From Xanthoparmelia taractica (taxonomy: Eukaryota; Ascomycota; Lecanoromycetes; Lecanorales; Parmeliaceae): a stretch of 23,676 bases of DNA. The stretch spans positions 1 through 23,676 of the forward strand of contig JANQBS010000433.1 of the NCBI GenBank assembly GCA_033085395.1. The letters run 5' to 3'. How positions within the stretch are numbered: the first letter of the stretch is position 1; the number at the start of each line of letters is the position of its first letter. The notes below the pieces were generated by a model, which ran no database searches, was not told the origin of the DNA, and saw nothing but the letters and a program-made list of their open reading frames with translations. A program made the position numbers and the translations under genes. Shown one piece after another: positions 11,254 through 18,952 of this stretch.

Positions 11254-11482
11254 AATGATAGCAACGTCAAAAGATTCTTCGTTTCAAATATGATGCTATT
11301 CAGCTAGCCAGCTAGCCAATCAGCTATTATTGAAAGAACTCCGCTCCCACACCAGAGCCTCAATCTCAAAGGCCCCTACACACCTCAACATCCAACACGC
11401 TCCCACACCAGTACTTAGTTCCACCGAGTCACTATTCGTTAGTTAAACATCGATTCTTTCGCTAGGCTAGTCGATTATCATC

Positions 11483-11866
11483 ATGATATACGTTAATCAG
11501 ATCGCCGAGATCTCTGGCCTCACATCTGAACAAGTTATTGAACTAAACGGCCTAATAACCATTCTTTCAGCTTCGCTTAATAAAGCATTTGACAAGCACT
11601 TTGACCCACTGCAGCCTTCTACGTCTTCACCCGTGCAGCCCGCAGTTACTATTGCAAGGCCAGAGATTTAGAAGAAGAAGTAGAAGCGGAACGAGAAGAC
11701 TCGCCTACAGTACAAGAGAAGAAAGGCCCTACACGTCACGATGCAGTCATCAGTCAAAGAGGTGAAGCATGCGAGTCAGATTCGGGTTAAATAGAAGCCT
11801 CGTAAGCACGTGATCTTGAAGCGCATCAAGCCGATATCGTGGGATTGGAGCATTGCGTCACTATGA
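11483..11866 (+). pseudogene. Damaged frame inside the TRIM-like element
   Basis: An ATG at 11483 opens 62 codons (start MIYVNQIAEISGLTSEQVIE) before TAG at 11669. The same frame continues to TGA at 11864-11866, interrupted only by TAG at 11669, 11681 and 11792. All three could be former CAG codons changed at CpA. The segment after the first stop is rich in Lys and Arg. An acidic/helical start with a basic tail would suit a gag-like or nucleic-acid-binding protein, but I recognise no family. It is the only sizeable frame between the LTRs. Confidence 0.5.
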
Positions 11867-12157
11867 TGCTGATATGCAGTTATTCCGATGAAGGGAATGA
11901 TCATGATTCGTGATAATAGAACGAGTGAGATGCATCGCATAGGCATAGGATAATCACAGCAAGAGATCGAACGATGATTATTGAACGATTTGAAACCATC
12001 CGAAGTCCTAATCCCGCAGTCATATTGCTGTATTTATTCGATTCTTTCAGCCAACGTCCCGCGGAGAGCATCTAAGGTCTACACTAAGCAATGGCCTTGG
12101 TTCTTAGGATGTCTCAGTCATGAGGATATGACATTTTTGTTGTTTTTGTGGGCATGT

Positions 12158-12299
12158 TGTCACGGTACACACCAGCATGGCTGTGGTACGCTTAGTCATA
12201 GCTCGTTTGAGGGCTTGGCAACCCATATATCTAGCTGCCAACACTCTAGATAGAACAACAATTCAATTATTATCGATATAACCCAGTCTAACTGTGACA
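12158..12299 (+). repeat. 3' LTR of the TRIM-like element
   Basis: 142 bp, same length and ends as the 5' LTR, 139 of 142 identical. The downstream target duplication TCGCT (12300-12304) is exact. Confidence 0.92.
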
Positions 12300-13199
12300 T
12301 CGCTTCTTTGTGACAAAGTAGCGTAAATTATTAATCGATATTTATTCGATATTTTTATATTAGTTCTTTTTTATATATTTTAATAAATATTATAATATTA
12401 TTATCGTCGATCACGATTATCTATAAATATAGTTGAAGCGAGATTTATATTATATTTATCGTCGAGAATAATTATCAGCGACGTTTAGTTAATCTCGTCG
12501 TCGTTAGACTTTTCTATTATACTCGAGATTTACGTTAATTCTAATTATTTAAGATTATATTAAGATATATTTATTATTATATTAGATTATTTATTATTTA
12601 ACTCGAAGCGAGATATATATTATAGCTAGTAACGTATATATAAAATAGCGAAATCAAAGATCTATTACTACTAGCAGACCTTATCGTCGAGATATAATTC
12701 TTCGCTCTTCGCTCGACGCTAGATAATCTTATCTCCGCCGAACCTCACTTTGTATAATCTTATCTTTATATTATAAAACATGTTTTACGACTACGTACAC
12801 GTATTCTATACGTGTCGTAGCTAGCTATTACGTGCATTACGTTATAATAATTCTTATAGTAGTTTAGAATTTAAAAAAAGAAATTCTGAATATCTATTAA
12901 GAATCACGTTAGCAATTATTATATCACGATATTATATAAATATTTGAACTTAAATAATAATTTAGATAGTACTTCTAAGAGTAGTAGTTATTTTATTATC
13001 TTCTTAGACCGAGTACTAGCTCAATTAAAAGCGATAATAATAGTAAATATTATTATTATTATCACGAAAAATTAAGGTAATAAAAAGAATTAAATTTATA
13101 GCCTAGTATGATAATTGAAACGGTCTTTTAATTAGATTATACGGTCTCGAATAATAAGAACGCTCTATTTCAGTAGATCTATCAAAAGAATTCAAAAAA

Positions 13200-13257
13200 G
13201 GCAGTATTTTGATGGGCTAGCCCTAGCCCTAATTGTGCATATCCTAGGATTAACGAG
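13200..13257 (-). repeat. Right inverted terminus
   Basis: Reverse-complement match to the left terminus, including ATTAACGAG at the tip, CCCTAGCCCTAATTGTGCAT and ATTTTGATG. It has eight bases (CCTAGGAT in inverted orientation) where the left end has seven different ones. TA follows at 13258-13259. Confidence 0.75.
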
Positions 13258-13259
13258 TA

Positions 13260-13661
13260 GTGAGCATACAATGCGACCCATCAGGGGCAGAGCGGATACG
13301 TTCCGCATATGCAGGCTCCGTTGGCTCTCTTCCACTTTTGTTCTCAGACATAAGCTCATGGTACTTCGACTTAAAAATCACAAGAATAGTCATGATTAGA
13401 AGTCTCAAACCAGATTCACAATATGCGGTCATGAATAAAAGCCAACGACGAGGTCTATCACTCGATCCATGGATTGCGCCAAGGTCGTATGATAGATAGG
13501 TGCACCGCCGCATGCAGCAAGATTACTCTACCGAATCCTTCCCGAAATATTGCTCTTAATGTAGTTTCTCCTGGATCTCGCCGCTTCTGCATTCTTATAG
13601 CTGTGGATGGAGGTTTGGAGATTCTCTTCGCGCTTCGGAACAGTCTAGGCGATATCTTGCC
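13260..13661 (+). promoter_or_regulatory. 5' flank of the MFS transporter gene
   Basis: Normal-composition DNA between the transposon terminus and the transporter start. GCGGATACGTTCCGC (13292-13306) is a 15-bp palindrome with 5-nt arms; read as CGG-N7-CCG it fits an inverted zinc-cluster site. Overlapping frames on both strands here have no recognisable content. The transposon boundary is only about 400 bases from the start codon and could affect expression. Operator function is inferred. Confidence 0.35.
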
Positions 13662-15493
13662 ATGCACGAGTCTCAAGAGACGGGAATGCCAATAGACAAC
13701 GGCACCTCCGAAACTAGTGAATATAAATCGGAGCTGCCCTCTCAGCTGAGCCCAGGAGGTGCGACCGTATTGGACCACGCGTCCTCATCACCACCAGACA
13801 ATTTCAATCCAGGATGGGGCTTCTACACCTCATTCATCAGTCTCTGCATAATTACTGTTGCGGTGGCCTTGGATGCCACCTCGATTTCCGTCGCTCTTCC
13901 CGTAATATCCCCCTCCCTTCCATCAATAACCCTTAAAGCCGTCCGTTTTTGGTGACTGGCAGGTACTTACCGAGACCCATCGGCTTCTTGGAGAGAAGTA
14001 CAGACTAATCTGATAGTCAAAAGTAGATCATCTCTGAATCCCTTCACGGCAGCGCCATCGCCTCCTTCTGGTGCGGGACATCTTTCTTCCTCTCCTCCAC
14101 CGTCTTCCAACCCACCTTCGCTTCACTTTCTTATATACTCGGCCGCAAACCCCTCCTTCTCGTCGCCCTCCTCTTTTTCACGGTAGGTGCATTAGTCGGT
14201 GCGCTTGCCCAGAACATCACCACTCTCTTGATCGGACGCAGCATCCAGGGCGTCGGCGGCGGCGGTATCATCTCTCTGACTGAAATCCTCATCACCGACC
14301 TCGTCCCTCTGCGGGAGCGCGGCAAATGGTTCGGCTTCCAGAGCCTAACCTGGGCACTTGGTTCAGTAACCGGTCCTTTGGTCGGCGGCACCTTCACCCA
14401 GGAAGCCTCTTGGCGCTGGATTTTCTGGATCAATCTGCCCTTCTGCGGCTTGGGGTTTCTCACGCTCCCTTTCTGCCTACGATTGAACCATCCAGCAGGC
14501 CGTCGTAAAAGCCAACTACTGCGCTTCGATTGGGCCGGCGCCATCCTCCTGACTGCGGCAACCACCTCGTTCCTTATGCCGGTCTCTTGGGGCGGCGTCC
14601 TGTTCGCGTGGTCCTCCTTCCACACTTTGGTACCACTTATCCTTGGGATTTGCGGCCTCTCCCTCTTCGTCCTGTACGAGATTTATGTCGCAAAGACGCC
14701 GTTGATCCCTCTACGAATTTTCAATAGCCGTACCGCAGCCGTCAGCTACATTGGCACGCTTGTCCACGGTATGGTCCTCTGGTGTTTACTCTACTATCTC
14801 CCACTCTACTACGAAGCCGTCAAAGCATATAACCTCATCATCGTCGGCGTCGCCCTCTTCCCCGAGACCTTCACAGTTGCGCCCACGGCTATCCTTGTCG
14901 GCGTCGCCATCAGCGTCACAGGCCGCTTTCGCTGGGCCATCTGGTCCGGATGGTCGCTAACTGTCCTGGGCCTCGGATTGATGTACCTGCTAGGCCCGAA
15001 GACGAGCGTACCGGCATTCGTGTTCTTAAATATCGTACCTGGCTTAGGAATGGGCTTGCTGTTCGCATGCATGAATCTGGCCATACAGGCGGCGGCGACA
15101 GAGAAGCACGCCGGATTCGCAGCAGCCGTGTACATCTTCATGCGCTCGCTGGGCCAAGGCGTCGGTATCGCCGTCGGCGGCGTCGTCTTTCAAAGCCGGT
15201 TCGCGGTTGAACTCCGCCGCTACCCGGACCTGGCGAGGGCTGCCACGGCGCTGGCGCAGGATGCTAGTGGGTTGGTGCAGGTCATCAAGGCGATGCCGGA
15301 GGGTGCGGCGGAACGGACGGCGATTGTGAGTGCGTACGCGGACGCGTTGAAGGTCGTGTGGGCGGTCATGGCCGGGCTTGCGTTTGTGGCGCTCGTGCTG
15401 AGTTTTGGGACCAAGGGGTTGAGTTTGAATGCGGAGATGGAGACGGAGCAGGCGCTGAGGGAGAGGGGGAATGATCGGCGTGAAAGGGAGTAA
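13662..15493 (+). CDS. MFS drug/toxin efflux transporter, DHA2-like
   Basis: Exons 13662-13901 and 14027-15493 (125-nt phase-0 intron, donor GTAATA, acceptor GTAG) encode 568 aa. The splice joins SVALP to IISESLHGSAI, which restores the conserved TM1-TM2 loop; the unspliced frame ends soon after. Visible family signatures are GRSIQGVGGGG (150-160, motif B region), TGPLVGG (195-201, motif C of antiporters) and WRWIFWINLP (about 207-216). Size and motifs fit the 14-TM proton-antiporter group that exports fungal secondary metabolites or drugs at the plasma membrane. The N-terminal 50 residues are polar, as usual. The C-terminus ends in a charged tail (ALRERGNDRRERE). The frame is intact. Substrate unknown; proximity to the methyltransferase is suggestive only, since the transposon block lies between them. 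Confidence 0.95.
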
Positions 15494-15740
15494 TCATGGA
15501 GGTGTCGATGTGGGAGAAATAGATTGGACGGTAATAGATTAATTCTATTCAAAAAATCAGCCAGTCTAATATGCCATCGTCGTCAGTGACGTTTCTACAC
15601 CAAACAACGGCGCGTCTAGGGGTTTACAAGTCGCGCCTTCTTTAAATCATATATATAAACGTGATTAGACGCATGTCAGGTATAGCAGCACCGGATGCCA
15701 ATTCGAACGGTGCTGTAAATTGGACACTACACCACCATTT
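15494..15740. other. Convergent 3' spacer with two hairpins
   Basis: This 247-bp spacer separates the transporter from a convergent gene. GGCGCG (15609-15614) pairs with CGCGCC (15632-15637), and CAGCACCG (15686-15693) with CGGTGCTG (15708-15715, loop 14 nt). Fungal 3' ends do not depend on hairpins, so their role is unclear. Confidence 0.4.
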
Positions 15741-16745
15741 TCATATCCCCGCACGAAACATCACGTGGAACATGCTCGAATCCGGAACGAAGATATTCCC
15801 TCCCGGCAGATTGGGATCCCCTAGACGCACGTTGCCTAGAGGTGACTGTGCCATCTCTTCCAGCACTTGGGCATGTTCAGGCGTTGCCCTCCATTTGACG
15901 TGGTCGTCGACACTCGCATAGCCAAAGACGCCGTGGAGAGCAAGTGATTCACCGTCTGGAACGGCGTTGCCGATGTTGTTGGCATCGAATACTGCATCAT
16001 GGTTTAGATTCAAGCAATTGAACATGGGGCTGGCTGACGGATACATGGCAGGACAGGATATGGACTTACCCCAGCCCATAGCACCTCCTGTGCTTTTGCC
16101 GACCGTTATCACGGGATGCGTACTACTTATTGAATCGTTTTCGATCAAGGTCTTGGCCTCTTCGCGCGCGTCATTTGGTACGGTGAAGAAGGCGACTTCG
16201 GTTACAGGGGCTGCAAGGGCGGCAGTGGCGTCGGAGGTGAAACGGGTATAGACTGGGTCTGATTCAGCTCCATAGGTCAGAAGCAGAACGAGGGAGTTTC
16301 GTACTAGTAAAAGGTGCCGCTATCTCAAGGTCAAACACTTGGCTCATGCCAGCCAGGAATGAGGAGTATTCTTCGGAGTTAACGAATGCGGTGTGGTAGT
16401 CCATAGATTCCCAATCTGTAGTATATAATAATTAGACAGGACGGGTACGGCAAGAGTTCGGCGTATTAATGATCATATGATGTGCACTTACCGATTGACC
16501 AAACAAAGATGTATGGATCTTCGACTTGATGACCCTAATATATATATTAGCTTACGTACCGAGAGGACTAGGTGGTGATCTAATACCCAAAACTGACGTT
16601 TAAACCCACGTTGAGACTTGACTATGTCGGTTAAATGCATGAACTTTTGTACTGCAGGGCTGCTGCCGGAATTCACATTCTCGAGGCTGATGCCTTCTTT
16701 CAGGTGAAGTATCATAGTCTCGGTGATGGGTTGGGATGGGGGCAT
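15741..16745 (-). CDS. Dimeric alpha/beta-barrel-like (ABM/Dabb-type) protein
   Basis: Predicted exons in transcript order are 16745-16587, 16534-16492, 16415-16305, 16258-16070 and 15991-15741, giving 250 aa with introns of 52, 76, 46 and 78 nt. Two segments have the look of ferredoxin-like dimeric alpha/beta-barrel domains. The first starts PITETMILHLKEG and contains IFVWSIDWESMDYHTAFVNS; the second contains APVTEVAFFTVPND and later ALHGVFGYASVDDHVKW. Such proteins in fungi include stress-response and small-molecule-handling proteins; a substrate cannot be named. Splicing the 46-nt third intron (GTACGA...CTGAC...ATCAG) is essential: unspliced, the frame stops at TGA. The other donors are GTATTA, GTAAGT and GTAAGT. 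The start at 16745 is the first ATG of the frame. It is convergent with the transporter. Confidence 0.78.
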
Positions 16746-17028
16746 TTTTGCGCCGCTGCAGCTTATCTGTACCAAGTTACTCACTCTCGGCCCGACCTCT
16801 TGCCAAAAAAGCAGATTTTGAATTCTTTTATTATAGACTTGAGAGAACTAAAGTAAGACAATGTGCACGGAGGGATAAGTGTAGCGAAGAGGGTCGATTC
16901 AATTCTTCGATCCCGTACGAGGTCTTGCCCGAACTAGCCCTTTTAAGGTACGTAACATCGAACCCCGCACCGCTCAGGTTATCACTAAAGTAATTGCGAG
17001 CGTCTAGGCGGTCATTCTATCATCGCCA
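16746..17028. other. 5' flank of the barrel-protein gene
   Basis: No supported gene. This is probably the promoter of the minus-strand gene starting at 16745. Open frames are short and mutually overlapping. Confidence 0.35.
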
Positions 17029-18357
17029 TTATATGTAGGTAAGACGAAGCCGAGCCTTCTCGGCGCGCTGTATCTCGCAAACAAGATCACGATGTTCAAT
17101 CTTACTGTTGCTTGTGATAGTCCAAGGCTGTACGGATATTGATTGCGGAAATTTGAGTCGCATGGACTTGGGAGGGAGAATTTCGGAGTCCAGCGGCCCG
17201 TTTCCCTCGGCAATGTCAACTAGAAGTCTTCTCCAGATTGAAAAGTTCCGGGCAGATCGGAAGGTCACGTTTACACAGCTTATATGTGGAATCTGTGGGG
17301 GTAGAGGGGGTACCTTTTCAACTGGGAGCGATAATGTAATCGTGAAACGTTCCAAGTCTAATTAGTTAACCAGCTGCAATGAAATTTGATTGGTCTTGTC
17401 CCACCTTTACCAATAGTGTTTAGATAACCGTACGCCTTTTATTTTCTCCCTCCGCCCTGTACCTCTAGACATGACCAAACACAATACCAGGATTTCTCGG
17501 AAGATGCTAGAAGAATATGATGAAGCAGGGACTCGGGTCCGCCAAGCTTCGTGACAGGGTTGTGAAGTACGCAATCAAAGAATCGGGTAGCATATCAGTA
17601 CCTTTATCAATGAAACCTACTAATCTATGAACAACTAGATCGCGTCCTGGTAAAGTAGCACTCACCTTACTCCGTACTGTCTCCTACTGTTGTAGATTAT
17701 ACATTCCGGATCGCTTCTTGGAGTGATGATTGGGACATCAACCGAGATCTTGACACTAAAGTCTTCGCATCCCCATGTCTGTCTTGTGCAAAGCCGAGGG
17801 AAGGGACGGAGGTTGGCGAGAGATATAGGGAGGCTGTGTCCGTGAGGGAGCAATATGATTAGGGGTTCAAGGACGTAGTTGAGGGGAGAGCGAGTTAGGG
17901 TTTGGAATCACTGAATTGCGGAGATCGGATACTTTGAGCTGATTCGAATTTTGCCAGATGGGCGTATACTCCTTCGTAAGTGTCTTGAAGAAGTCGGACA
18001 GTGACGTATGTCATAAGAGTGTCGATGATGCCGTGGATCTCGTTCTTGATACCATCAGAGACATCTGTTAAGTTGAGGGGGATTGTCGAAGGTGGCTCAT
18101 GGGTCATCGCTCGTGGTAGAGGTTCTGTAGCACCTGCTGAGAGGCTGGGCGCGATTGCGTGAGGTAGATGACGTCAGATGAGTAGTTAAAGAGTGCAGAG
18201 GCAAGCAGTGGTCGCAAGGTTTGGAAGCCGTTTCTCTGAGTTGGCAAGTTGGTACAACATGGAGTTCAATATTTTCATACGTGTCAATCGAACTGACCTC
18301 GCAAGGATCTTCAAAATCAAAAGGAGCAGAAGTAGAAATCTCTTTTTTCCCCGCCAT
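17029..18357 (-). other. Unassigned coding-like segments, possibly a decayed gene
   Basis: Several minus-strand stretches look protein-like but lie in different frames. A frame starts at ATG 18357 (MAGKKEISTSAPFDFEDP). A frame around 18240-18110 reads GFQTLRPLLASALFNYSSDV. A frame at 18107-17895 includes TDVSDGIKNEIHGIIDTLMT. A frame at about 17885-17662 includes LEPLIILLPHGHSLPISLAN and KISVDVPIITPRSDP and ends at a GTGAGT donor-like site. A frame at 17355-17029 includes ARNFSIWRRLLVDIAEGNG. Plausible introns join some of these (for example GTCAGT...CTCAG near 18305-18241), but the joins near 18105 and 17890 need frameshifts. I recognise no family. It may be one multi-exon gene with damage, two genes, or partly chance frames. 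Confidence 0.3.
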
Positions 18358-18366
18358 TCACTCATC

Positions 18367-18952
18367 CTACGAGCATCTCATTTCCTGTGGATACTTCATA
18401 ATCAGCTCCAACATGTCCCTTCCCGCACCCTTTGCCCTGGCGAGCTCCAGCACCGATCCCCCACTCTCAACGTATCCGCCCCTTCCTTCAGGAGCATCTC
18501 CAGTAAGTCCTTCTTCCCCGATTGCACAACAAATTCAAGCACACATCCGTGGTCCATCCACCGCGCATCATGCTCCAGAATGATTTCCCAAATACTGCCG
18601 GTTATGGCGTTTACGAGGATTCTTTCGACGTTGCGGGGATGGTTGTCGATGGTGGAAAGGAGGGACCGATACTGATCCAAGGGATAGCGGAACTGACGGG
18701 TGTTGGCGTTACGTGCGGATTCCCGGGCGAGATATTGGATTGGGTTGAGGGTTGGATGCGGGATGGTGAGGTATTGGGAATATTCTTCTTAGGAGGTGGG
18801 TGACGGGAGAGGAGATAGGTTGCTGTTTCCGGAGAGCCGGTTTAGGCGACCTGAGAAAAGAGCTGGCGGTCTTGTGCGTCGAGGAGAGCGCGGAGGGTTG
18901 GAAGATTATTGCTGGTGTCCGCGTGGAGGAGAGGGTTGTCATTTGTGGCCAT
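18367..18952 (-). pseudogene. Ankyrin-like gene with one nonsense codon and two frameshifts
   Basis: Reading from ATG at 18952 gives MATNDNPLLHADTSNNLPTL and a repeat-like LRALLDAQ, then TAA at 18844-18842. The same frame continues with TGSPETATYLLSRHPPP. The sequence then makes sense only in another frame (EEYSQYLTIPHPTLNPIQYLA, then LDQYRSLLSTIDNHPRNVER, WEIILEHDARW and LEMLLKEGAD). After a five-G run near 18456 it shifts again (GSVLELARAKGAGRDMLELI) and ends at TAG 18369-18367. The alternating helical pattern and LLEMLLKEGAD-type turns are ankyrin-like. No intron with proper signals repairs the first two lesions. TAA fits a former CAA changed at CpA. Sequencing errors could explain the frameshifts but not easily the stop. 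Confidence 0.68.

Larger units (their letters stand above)
11107..12304 (+). mobile_element. Miniature LTR retroelement (TRIM-like), 1188 bp
   Basis: Two direct repeats of 142 bp (11112-11253 and 12158-12299) begin TGTCAC and end GTGACA. TCGCT flanks both sides (11107-11111 and 12300-12304), the 5-bp duplication expected from an integrase. The internal 904 bp cannot encode reverse transcriptase or integrase, so the element is non-autonomous. It holds a short damaged frame (11483-11866) and a 14-bp direct repeat, CGCTCCCACACCAG, at 11342 and 11398. No TGG-type primer-binding site follows the first LTR and no clear polypurine tract precedes the second, so orientation follows the open frame only. 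It lies inside RIP-destroyed DNA but has normal composition, so it arrived after the main wave of RIP. Confidence 0.9.
8057..13259. mobile_element. Nested transposon block with inverted termini and TA duplications
   Basis: Inverted termini bound an AT-rich interior. The left end (8059 inward) and the reverse complement of the right end (13257 inward) both start CTCGTTAAT. After 7 or 8 unmatched bases both read ATGCACAATTAGGGCTAGGG, then YTAGC and CATCAAAAT. TA flanks both sides (8057-8058 and 13258-13259), as for Tc1/mariner-like insertion. The interior from about 8145 to 13200 is depleted of CpA and TpG (RIP) apart from two later insertions. Without those insertions and their duplications the element would be about 3.7 kb. 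No transposase can be read, so the superfamily is unassigned. Size and TIR length are not those of a typical 1.9-kb Fot1/pogo element. An alternative is that the termini and the RIP-mutated body are different elements. Confidence 0.65.

Noticed and set aside
8057..13259. Starship-type giant mobile element
   Set aside because: The block is only about 5 kb with no readable captain (DUF3435) recombinase or cargo genes, and TA duplication plus about 50-bp inverted termini suit an ordinary DNA transposon better.
18193..18675. 160-codon plus-strand frame
   Set aside because: It is antisense to the ankyrin-like pseudogene and neighbouring coding-like segments, and its translation has no domain-like pattern.
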